Part shown: one piece after another, positions 57,507-64,000 of the stretch | Layout of the letters: each line of letters starts with the position of its first letter | How positions within the stretch are numbered: position 1 is the stretch's first letter | Assembly: GCA_902588315.1 (NCBI GenBank) | Contig: CACIOP010000002.1 | Location: forward strand, 61,977 to 125,976 | Source: an uncultured Pelagibacteraceae bacterium | GTDB taxonomy: Bacteria; Pseudomonadota; Alphaproteobacteria; Pelagibacterales; Pelagibacteraceae | Reading direction: 5' to 3' | Length of the DNA: 64,000 bases | Position numbers and translations under genes: made by a program | Notes under the pieces: model-generated | Seen by the model: only the letters and a program-made list of their open reading frames with translations | The model's database searches: none | What the model was told of the DNA's origin: nothing

Positions 57507-57508
57507 AT
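57491..57508 (+). repeat. Inverted repeat covering the ribosome-binding site and start of the XRE-type gene
   Basis: ATTAAGA (57491-57497), GGGG, TCTTAAT (57502-57508) form a perfect 7-bp dyad. The right arm includes the first two bases of the ATG at 57507, and AGAGGGG is the ribosome-binding site. As DNA it could be an autoregulatory operator; as RNA it would hide the start. A reverse-complement copy of GGGTCTTAAT lies just after the gene at 57890-57899. Confidence 0.6.
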
Positions 57509-57878
57509 GGAAGATAATTTCAATAAACACTTAGGCAACAAGCTTAAGCTAAGAAGATTAGCTTTAGGTTTAACACAGACTAAAGTAGCAAAAGCAATCA
57601 ATGTAACATTTCAACAGATTCAAAAATATGAAAAAGGGACAAACGGTGTAAGTTCGATAAGATTACTTCAACTTGCAAACTATTTAAAAGTACCGATTAA
57701 TTATTTCTTTGAAGATTTTTCAGAATATTTAGTGAATTTGGAAAAATCACAAGAAGGTCACATGAATGTTAATTATAATTTTTTAGTAAAATTATATTCA
57801 GAACTTAATGCTGATCAAAAATTAAAATTTAATAAATCTTTACAAATTTCAGGTTCAGGAATTTCAAAAGCAGTTTAA
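57507..57878 (+). CDS. XRE-family helix-turn-helix transcriptional regulator
   Basis: A 123-aa DNA-binding protein. The XRE/Cro-type HTH covers residues about 9-66 (GNKLKLRRLALGLTQTKVAKAINVTFQQIQKYEKGTNGVSS is the diagnostic stretch, read in parts here as LGLTQTKVAKAINV and FQQIQKYEKG). The remaining 55 residues have no enzyme or ligand motif I recognise. Its targets are unknown; the inverted repeat over its own start makes autoregulation plausible. It stands alone between the transporter operon and two opposing tRNA genes. Confidence 0.9.
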   Translation: MEDNFNKHLGNKLKLRRLALGLTQTKVAKAINVTFQQIQKYEKGTNGVSSIRLLQLANYLKVPINYFFEDFSEYLVNLEKSQEGHMNVNYNFLVKLYSELNADQKLKFNKSLQISGSGISKAV

Positions 57879-57889
57879 TTTAATTTTTA

Positions 57890-57899
57890 ATTAAGACCC
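57890..57899 (+). repeat. Reverse-complement copy of the XRE gene start sequence
   Basis: ATTAAGACCC here is the exact reverse complement of GGGTCTTAAT at 57499-57508. The pair brackets the gene, starting 11 bases after its stop codon. In the mRNA the two could pair and cover the ribosome-binding site. Only ten bases long, so chance cannot be excluded. Confidence 0.4.
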
Positions 57900-57942
57900 T
57901 AGATTTTTATTTAAGAGATATTCTATTTTTTAATTTGAATTT

Positions 57943-58018
57943 TGGCTCCTCGGGCAGGACTCGAACCTGCGACCAATTGATTAACAGTCAACTGCTCTAC
58001 CAACTGAGCTACCGAGGA
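57943..58018 (-). tRNA. tRNA-Asn (anticodon GUU)
   Basis: Minus-strand cloverleaf of 76 bases: acceptor TCCTCGG/CCGAGGA, D-arm GCTCAGTTGGTAGAGC, anticodon loop CTGTTAA (anticodon GTT), T-loop TTCGAGT, discriminator G and encoded CCA. It lies 50 bases downstream of tRNA-Cys on the same strand and converges on the XRE-type gene. Confidence 0.97.
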
Positions 58019-58068
58019 ATGTAAAAAATCCAACTTACTTTTTTTTATAACTAAAACAAGATTTTTTT

Positions 58069-58142
58069 TGGAGGCAACGCCCGGAATCGAACCGGGATAC
58101 AAGGATTTGCAATCCTCTGCGTAACCATTCCGCCACGTTGCC
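58069..58142 (-). tRNA. tRNA-Cys (anticodon GCA)
   Basis: Minus-strand cloverleaf of 74 bases: acceptor GGCAACG/CGTTGCC, anticodon stem AGGAT/ATCCT with loop TGCAA context giving anticodon GCA, T-loop TTCGATT, discriminator T (expected for cysteine) and encoded CCA. Probably transcribed together with tRNA-Asn from the gap shared with valS. Confidence 0.97.
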
Positions 58143-58220
58143 ATCTTTTTTTTAGCTAATAGCTACAGATGCCTTTTTATATTAAATTTTTTCTATTAGT
58201 CTATTAAATAACGATCCAAA

Positions 58221-58249
58221 TTGATTATTGTTAATTTAGATTATTAAAT
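58221..58249 (+). promoter_or_regulatory. Predicted promoter of the valS operon
   Basis: TTGATT at 58221-58226 and TTAAAT at 58244-58249 with a 17-base spacer would start transcription about 10 bases before the valS ATG. The 124-base gap also has to hold the promoter of the divergent tRNA genes. No T-box-like structure is visible. Motif-only inference. Confidence 0.35.
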
Positions 58250-58266
58250 TATAAACTTTAACATCA

Positions 58267-60894
58267 ATGAGTAGCGATAAATATATACATTCTGATGTAG
58301 AAAATAGAATTTATTCTTATTGGGAAAAAAATGGTCTTTTTAAACCAAGGGAAAATTCAAAAAAATTCTCAATTGTAATTCCTCCTCCAAATGTGACAGG
58401 TAGTTTACATATGGGTCATGCGCTTAACAATTCTATTCAAGATTTATTAGTTCGTTATCATAGGATGAATAATTTTGAAACTTTATGGCAACCGGGTACA
58501 GATCACGCTGGTATAGCTACTCAAGCTTTAGTAGAAAAAAAATTAACTTCTGAAAAAATTGATAAAAATGAAATTGGTAGAGACGAATTCATCAAAAAGG
58601 TTTGGGAATGGAAAGAGCAATATGGAGACATAATTATTAATCAATTAAAAAAACTTGGTTGCTCTTGTGATTGGTCTAGAAATGCATTCACTATGGATGA
58701 GAATTTATCCAAATCAGTAATAAAGGTTTTTGTAGATCTTTATAACAAAGGTCTAATCTATAAGGATAAGAAATTAGTTAACTGGGACACAGTTTTAAAA
58801 ACAGCTATTTCAGACCTAGAAGTAGATCAAAGAGAGGTAAATTCTAAAATTTATTACATCAAATACCCAATAGATGGAACAGACCAATTTATTACAATTG
58901 CAACAACAAGACCTGAAACAATGCTCGGTGATACTGCAATTGCTGTTAACCCAAAAGATGAACGATTTAAATCCTTTGTTGGAAAAATAGTTATCATTCC
59001 AATTGTTGGAAGAAAAATCAAAATCATTGAAGATGATTACGCAGATCCAGAGCAAGGAACAGGAGCATTAAAAATAACTCCTGCACATGATTTCAATGAC
59101 TATGATGTAGGTCAAAGAAATAATCTTGAAATAATTAATATTTTCACTGAAGCTGGTAAAATAAACGAAAACGCTCCAGAAGATTACGTAGGTCTTGATA
59201 GGTTTGAAGCTAGAAAAAGAATTTTAAAAGAACTTAAAGAAAAAGATTTTTTTGTAAAAGAAGAAAATATTAAAAACAAAGTCCCTTATGGAGATAGATC
59301 TAATTCTATAATTGAACCTTTTTTGACAGAACAATGGTTTGCTGATGCTGGTAAATTATCAGTTAAAGCTAAAGAAGTTGTAAATTCAAAGAAGACAAAT
59401 TTCTTTCCTGAAAATTGGTCAAAAACTTATTTCCAGTGGATGAACAATATAGAGCCTTGGTGTATTTCAAGACAGCTTTGGTGGGGACATCAAATACCTG
59501 CTTGGTATGGTCCTGATGAAAAAATTTTTGTTGCTGAAAATGAAGATGATGCAAAACAAAAAGCAAAAAAACATTATGGTAAAGATGTTGAATTAAATCG
59601 TGATCCAGATGTTTTAGATACATGGTTTTCATCTGGTTTATGGCCTTTTGCTACACTTGGTTGGCCTGATGATAAAAAATATGTAGATAAATTTTATCCA
59701 ACATCAGTATTAGTTACAGGTTTTGACATTATATTTTTCTGGGTAGCTAGAATGATAATGTTTGGTACAGAATTTTTAAACAAAGAACCTTTTAAAGATA
59801 TTTACGTTCATGCATTGGTTAGAGATGAGAAGGGACAAAAGATGTCTAAATCGAAAGGTAATGTAATTGATCCTTTAGATTTAATTGAAAAATATAGTGC
59901 AGATGCACTTAGATTTACTTTGTTATCTATGGCCTCACCAGGTACAGACGTTAAGCTTTCTGAGGATAGAGTTAAAGGTTATAGAAATTTTTTAAATAAA
60001 TTATGGAATGCAAATAATTTCTTAATCACTAATGAATGTGATTTTAAAGACATAGATAAAGTTCCAAGTTTAAATGTAAATATTAACAAATGGATTTATT
60101 CAGAACTAGTTGAAACTAAAAATAAAATAGAAAAAAACCTTGAGGATTATAGATTTGATGAAGCAGCTAAAAATGCTTATCAATTTGCGTGGCATTCTTA
60201 TTGCGATTGGTATTTAGAACTATCAAAAACAATACTTTTTTCAGATAATGAAAAAGCTAAAGCAGAGGTTAAAAAGGTATCATCTTTTGTATTCAAACAA
60301 ATTTTGATTTTGTTACATCCTTTTATTCCTTTTGTTACTGAAGAAATTTGGCTTAAAAATAAATTTGATAATGATGGTAATGATTATTTAATGCTTAAAA
60401 ATTGGTTATCAGGTGTAATAAATAGGGATAGTAGTACTGAACAGGTAGAAAATATAATTAATATTATTTCAGAAATTAGATCATTTAAAAATGAGCTAAA
60501 TGTAAGTCCAGGCTCATTTATTGATGTATCAATAAGTAATATTAATAAAAATCAAAAAGACTTTATTAATACAAATGAAATTATTCTAAAAAAACTCGGG
60601 AGAATTAATAGTATCTTAGATAAAGATTTAGATAAACCAGCTGCTACAATGGTTGTTTCTGGAGATCTGTTTAAGATTTATTTTGATAAAGATGTTGATT
60701 TAAAATTAATAAAAGAAAATTTAACAAATAAACAAAGTAGATTGGAGCAAGAGATGAATAAAATATCTCAAAGATTAGAGAATAAAAGTTTTGTAGATCG
60801 AGCTCCAAAAGAGATTGTTGAACAAGAAAAAAATAATTATAATAATTTAAAGAATGATATTGAGAAAATATCAGTAACAATAAAGGGTATATAA
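58267..60894 (+). CDS. valS: Valyl-tRNA synthetase
   Basis: Charges tRNA-Val and edits threonine. The 875-aa protein has the HIGH-type motif [16 protein letters not shown], the editing-domain stretch [58 protein letters not shown], the KMSKS motif [14 protein letters not shown], an anticodon-binding domain and a C-terminal coiled-coil arm (about residues 810-870). Length is normal for a proteobacterium. It overlaps ilvD by one base, tying valine use to valine synthesis in one transcript. Confidence 0.98.
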   Translation: MSSDKYIHSDVENRIYSYWEKNGLFKPRENSKKFSIVIPPPNVTGSLHMGHALNNSIQDLLVRYHRMNNFETLWQPGTDHAGIATQALVEKKLTSEKIDKNEIGRDEFIKKVWEWKEQYGDIIINQLKKLGCSCDWSRNAFTMDENLSKSVIKVFVDLYNKGLIYKDKKLVNWDTVLKTAISDLEVDQREVNSKIYYIKYPIDGTDQFITIATTRPETMLGDTAIAVNPKDERFKSFVGKIVIIPIVGRKIKIIEDDYADPEQGTGALKITPAHDFNDYDVGQRNNLEIINIFTEAGKINENAPEDYVGLDRFEARKRILKELKEKDFFVKEENIKNKVPYGDRSNSIIEPFLTEQWFADAGKLSVKAKEVVNSKKTNFFPENWSKTYFQWMNNIEPWCISRQLWWGHQIPAWYGPDEKIFVAENEDDAKQKAKKHYGKDVELNRDPDVLDTWFSSGLWPFATLGWPDDKKYVDKFYPTSVLVTGFDIIFFWVARMIMFGTEFLNKEPFKDIYVHALVRDEKGQKMSKSKGNVIDPLDLIEKYSADALRFTLLSMASPGTDVKLSEDRVKGYRNFLNKLWNANNFLITNECDFKDIDKVPSLNVNINKWIYSELVETKNKIEKNLEDYRFDEAAKNAYQFAWHSYCDWYLELSKTILFSDNEKAKAEVKKVSSFVFKQILILLHPFIPFVTEEIWLKNKFDNDGNDYLMLKNWLSGVINRDSSTEQVENIINIISEIRSFKNELNVSPGSFIDVSISNINKNQKDFINTNEIILKKLGRINSILDKDLDKPAATMVVSGDLFKIYFDKDVDLKLIKENLTNKQSRLEQEMNKISQRLENKSFVDRAPKEIVEQEKNNYNNLKNDIEKISVTIKGI

Positions 60895-62612
60895 TGGCTA
60901 AATTTAATAAAAAGAAACTTCCAAGTAGACATACATCATTAGGTGCAGATAGAGCTCCGCATAGATCGTTTTATTATGCTATGGGAGAAACTGAGAAAGA
61001 TGTAGCAAAACCCTTTGTTGGTGTGGTTTCTACATGGAATGAGGCAGCTCCTTGCAACATTGCCTTAATGAGACAAGCCCAATCAGTTAAAAAAGGAGTT
61101 AGAGCTAATGGTGGAACTCCAAGAGAATTTTGTACAATTACCGTTACTGATGGTATTGCAATGGGGCATGAAGGAATGAAGTCTTCACTGATATCTAGAG
61201 AAGTAATTGCAGATTCTGCTGAACTTACGGTTAGAGGTCATTGTTATGATGCTTTAGTAGGGATTGCAGGATGTGATAAATCCTTACCAGGTCTAATGAT
61301 GTCTATGGTTAGATTAAATGTACCAAGTGTATTTATATACGGTGGATCAATCCTTCCAGGCAAATATAAAGGAAAAGACGTAACAGTTGTAGATGTATTT
61401 GAGGCGGTTGGAAAACACTCAACAGGTCAAATGTCTGCGGCAGAACTTAGAAAATTAGAATTAGTTGCTTGTCCTAGCGCAGGCGCTTGTGGAGGTCAAT
61501 TTACTGCGAATACAATGGCATGTGTATCTGAAGCAATTGGATTAGCACTTCCTTATTCAGCAGGAACACCAGCTCCATATGAAGAAAGAGATAAATATGC
61601 AAAAGATAGTGGTAAAACAGTTATGAACCTTTTGAAAAAAGGAATTAAACCAAGAGACATTGTAACAAGAAAAGCTTTAGAAAATGCTGCAACAGTAGTT
61701 GCTGCAACTGGTGGTTCTACAAATGCAGGTTTACATTTACCTGCTATTGCAAATGAAGCAGGAATTAAATTTGATTTAATGGATGTTGCTAAAATTTTTA
61801 AAAGAACACCTTATCTTGCAGATTTAAAACCTGGTGGAAAATATGTGGCAAAGGATATGTGGTTAGCAGGTGGTGTTCCAATGTTATTAAAAACTTTATA
61901 TGAAGGCGGATATATTCATGGTGATTGCATGACGGTTACTGGAAAAACTATGAAGGAAAATTTAAAAGGAATTAAATTTAATCCAAAACAAAAAGTAATG
62001 AGATCTTATAAAAATCCATTATCACCTACAGGAGGCGTTGTTGGATTAAAAGGAAACTTAGCACCTGAAGGTGCAATTGTTAAAGTTGCTGGACTAAAAA
62101 AATTACAATTTACAGGTAAAGCAAGATGCTTTGAAAATGAGGAAAGTGCAATGAAAGCTGTTCAAAGCAAAAAGTATAATGATGGAGATGTAATTATAAT
62201 TAGATACGAAGGACCTGTTGGAGGTCCAGGTATGAGAGAAATGTTATCTACAACAAGTGCAATTTATGGACAGGGAAAAGGGGAGAAAGTAGCCCTTATA
62301 ACTGATGGTAGGTTCTCTGGGGCTACAAGAGGCTTTTGTGTTGGTCACGTGGGTCCTGAGGCCGCTCTAGGGGGTCCTATAGGGCTTTTACGTACAGGAG
62401 ATATCATTGATATCGATGCCAAAAAAGGAACGATCAATGTAAGGCTTTCTAAAAAAGAAATGGCTGCAAGAAAAAGAAAATGGAAGGCTAGAAAATCAGA
62501 TTTTGGATCAGGTACTTTATGGAAATATGCACAAACAGTTGGACCTGCGTATTTAGGTGCACCAACACATCCCGGTAAGAAAAAAGAAGTTAAGGATTAT
62601 TCAGAGATTTAA
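60894..62612 (+). CDS. ilvD: Dihydroxy-acid dehydratase
   Basis: Iron-sulfur dehydratase for the penultimate step of valine, isoleucine and leucine synthesis. The 572-aa protein contains [47 protein letters not shown] (in parts GCDKSLPG), [18 protein letters not shown] with the cluster cysteines, and [23 protein letters not shown]. Full length for the family. It overlaps both valS and manC by one base. Confidence 0.97.
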   Translation: MAKFNKKKLPSRHTSLGADRAPHRSFYYAMGETEKDVAKPFVGVVSTWNEAAPCNIALMRQAQSVKKGVRANGGTPREFCTITVTDGIAMGHEGMKSSLISREVIADSAELTVRGHCYDALVGIAGCDKSLPGLMMSMVRLNVPSVFIYGGSILPGKYKGKDVTVVDVFEAVGKHSTGQMSAAELRKLELVACPSAGACGGQFTANTMACVSEAIGLALPYSAGTPAPYEERDKYAKDSGKTVMNLLKKGIKPRDIVTRKALENAATVVAATGGSTNAGLHLPAIANEAGIKFDLMDVAKIFKRTPYLADLKPGGKYVAKDMWLAGGVPMLLKTLYEGGYIHGDCMTVTGKTMKENLKGIKFNPKQKVMRSYKNPLSPTGGVVGLKGNLAPEGAIVKVAGLKKLQFTGKARCFENEESAMKAVQSKKYNDGDVIIIRYEGPVGGPGMREMLSTTSAIYGQGKGEKVALITDGRFSGATRGFCVGHVGPEAALGGPIGLLRTGDIIDIDAKKGTINVRLSKKEMAARKRKWKARKSDFGSGTLWKYAQTVGPAYLGAPTHPGKKKEVKDYSEI

Positions 62613-63817
62613 TGAAAATTCGTCCAGTTATTTTATGTGGAGGTGCTGGAACTCGACTTTGGCCAAACTCAAAAAATCATCAAGCAAAACAGTTTATAGA
62701 TTTTGGTAATTGGACGTTACTTGGAAAAACACTTGAGAGAACAAAAGCATCAATTTACGACTCTCCAATTATTAGCACAAATAAGAAATACTTAAGCAAA
62801 GTAAAACAGCATTTAAAAAAAAACAAAATCAACAAATATAAAATTGTTGTAGAACCAGCTAAAAGAAACACTGCACCAGCCATATTAAGCACAGCTTTAA
62901 TTCAAGATATTCCAGATAATCAGCCTTTAATGTTTTTTACAGCAGATCACTTGATTGAAAAGATGAGTATTTTTAATAAGGCGATAAATAAAAATAAATC
63001 AAACCTTAATAAAGAAAATATATTTGTTTTTGGAATTAAACCTAAATCTCCAACTAGTGATTACGGTTATTTTTTAACCAAAAAAATTAAAGGTAATATT
63101 AATAAAGTAACTAGATTTATTGAAAAACCTAAAGAAGCTAAAGCAAAACAAATTATAAAAAATAAAGGCTATTGGAATTCTGGCATGTTTTATCTTCAAA
63201 AAGACTCCATTATTAATAACTTTAAAAAATATCAGCCTAAAACTTATAAAAATTGTGTAAATGCAGTTAATAAAGCAAAATATAAGGCTAATACATATTA
63301 TCTAAATAAAGCTTCATTTATAAAAGCGATTGCCAAATCTTTTGATTGTGCAATTCTTGAAAAAACCAAACAAATTAACGCTATCAAATTAGACATTCCT
63401 TGGTCAGATCTTGGTAGTTGGAAAGAAATTTTGAAGATGTATGACAAAAATAAAAACAAATATATTAAGAAAAAAAATATCTATTATCGTCCATGGGGTA
63501 GATACACTAATTTATTTGAAGGGAAAGAGTTTTTAATTAAAGAGTTATATGTAAAACCAAAAGGCATTCTAAGTTTACAAAAACATCATCATAGAGCTGA
63601 ACATTGGTTAGTTACACAAGGCAATGCCAAAATAACACTTAATAAGGATATTATAATTAAAAAGGCAGGTGAACATATATTCATTCCATTAGAAGCAATC
63701 CATAGAGTTCAAAATCCAGGAAAAAAACCTGTTAAAATTGTCGAAGCTCAAATCGGTTCAATTTTGAAGGAAAGTGATATTGTTAGATATCAAGATGTTT
63801 ATGGAAGAGTTCGTTAA
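62612..63817 (+). CDS. manC: Mannose-1-phosphate guanylyltransferase / mannose-6-phosphate isomerase
   Basis: Makes GDP-mannose for surface polysaccharide or glycan synthesis. The N-terminal nucleotidyltransferase domain shows VILCGGAGTRLWPNS, AKQFIDFG, VVEPAKRNTAPAIL, TADHLIE, RFIEKPKEA and YWNSGMFYL. The C-terminal cupin has RPWGRYTNLFEG, LSLQKHHHRAEHWLVTQGNA and HIFIPLEAIHRVQNPG, the metal-binding isomerase half. At 401 aa it is shorter than typical type II enzymes (about 470), mainly through tighter linkers. It is unusual to find it fused to a valS-ilvD transcript. Confidence 0.93.
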   Translation: MKIRPVILCGGAGTRLWPNSKNHQAKQFIDFGNWTLLGKTLERTKASIYDSPIISTNKKYLSKVKQHLKKNKINKYKIVVEPAKRNTAPAILSTALIQDIPDNQPLMFFTADHLIEKMSIFNKAINKNKSNLNKENIFVFGIKPKSPTSDYGYFLTKKIKGNINKVTRFIEKPKEAKAKQIIKNKGYWNSGMFYLQKDSIINNFKKYQPKTYKNCVNAVNKAKYKANTYYLNKASFIKAIAKSFDCAILEKTKQINAIKLDIPWSDLGSWKEILKMYDKNKNKYIKKKNIYYRPWGRYTNLFEGKEFLIKELYVKPKGILSLQKHHHRAEHWLVTQGNAKITLNKDIIIKKAGEHIFIPLEAIHRVQNPGKKPVKIVEAQIGSILKESDIVRYQDVYGRVR

Positions 63818-63834
63818 ATTAACTGAATTGTAAT

Positions 63835-63870
63835 ATTAGATAAATATTTTTGTAATTAAACTTATCTAAT
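63835..63870 (+). repeat. Inverted repeat after manC
   Basis: ATTAGATAA (63835-63843) and TTATCTAAT (63862-63870) are perfect 9-bp arms around an 18-base loop, beginning 17 bases after the manC stop. No T-run follows, so it is not a standard terminator, although it could still protect the 3' end of the mRNA. Confidence 0.45.
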
Positions 63871-63944
63871 GATTGCTTACAAAATTTATAGTTAAATAAT
63901 AAATTATTCTTCTCGTATTCACTTTAAATTTTGTTAATTAACAA

Positions 63945-63978
63945 CTTTCTCTCTTTTCATAATTGAGAAGAGAGAAAG
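63945..63978 (+). repeat. 14-bp stem-loop near the right window edge
   Basis: CTTTCTCTCTTTTC (63945-63958) pairs with GAGAAGAGAGAAAG (63965-63978), one G-T wobble, around a six-base ATAATT loop. It is a strict pyrimidine/purine arm pair. No T-run follows on either strand. The gap 63818-64000 otherwise contains no coding frame I can support. Confidence 0.6.
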
Positions 63979-64000
63979 ACGAATTTAGATATTAATTATT

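Noticed and set aside
57943..58142. tRNA-Asn and tRNA-Cys as possible integration sites
   Set aside because: No integrase, no repeated tRNA end and no foreign-looking DNA is present beside them.
58143..58200. TAGCTAATAGCTA repeat before valS as an operator
   Set aside because: Two copies of a six-base palindrome are short and A-T-rich; no support for function.
1..64000. CRISPR arrays, insertion sequences, toxin-antitoxin or phage genes
   Set aside because: I looked for spaced repeats, transposase or integrase motifs and terminal repeats and found none. The RatA-family name at 44130-44585 does not indicate a toxin system here.

Overview
The window is 64 kb of an AT-rich, extremely compact alphaproteobacterial chromosome, most likely from the SAR11 clade (Pelagibacterales). 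The signs are lysine/asparagine/isoleucine-rich proteins, genes that overlap by 1-4 bases or lie a few bases apart, no intergenic gap above about 190 bases, alphaproteobacterial gene order with many of the usual intervening genes missing, NtrYX without NtrBC, and a strongly set-up general amino-acid ABC transporter. I support 59 protein genes and 3 tRNAs. I see no rRNA, insertion sequence, prophage, CRISPR array or clear pseudogene.

Layout. (1) 1-9101, plus: the end of the respiratory complex I operon, nuoG (cut by the window edge) to nuoN. (2) 9101-18911, plus: birA, coaX, rnj, a DUF1467-type membrane protein, proS, lolC/E, lolD and dnaE, probably read through from nuo. (3) 18920-30688, plus: a new transcription unit with a structured leader, then rpsB, tsf, frr, uppS, cdsA, dxr, bamA, skp, fabZ, lpxD, lpxA, lpxI, lpxB (translation, isoprenoid carrier, outer-membrane assembly, lipid A). 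(4) 38077-30668, minus: a PpiD-like periplasmic protein, trpE, trpG, trpD, trpC, then lexA behind its own SOS box, and gltX, which ends tail-to-tail with lpxB. (5) 38134-44585, plus: tpiA, secG, pyrG, kdsA, eno, ftsB, lipA, ratA/coq10. (6) 46630-44578, minus: fused ispDF, pgpA, cinA-type pncC. (7) 46655-52597, plus: ntrY, ntrX, trkA, trkH, followed by tRNA-Arg(UCU). (8) 52786-57316: the amino-acid transporter aapJQMP (yhdWXYZ), with a terminator after the binding-protein gene. (9) 57317-58142: a small XRE-type regulator bracketed by inverted repeats, and tRNA-Asn and tRNA-Cys on the minus strand. (10) 58221-64000: valS, ilvD, manC in one tightly overlapping run, then a tail with two stem-loops.

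Most genes are housekeeping. The interesting signals are small and regulatory: a possible pseudoknot leader before rpsB, a perfect alphaproteobacterial LexA box, two adjacent dyads before the amino-acid binding protein, an inverted repeat covering the start of the XRE regulator with a complementary copy after its stop, a degenerate NtrX ATPase, and an unassigned 14-bp stem-loop near the right edge. Several gene neighbourhoods look like collapsed versions of the usual alphaproteobacterial operons (no pyrH, rseP, pdh/lpd, moaC/moeA/comEC, hfq/hflX at their common positions). No clearly novel multi-gene system is visible here.
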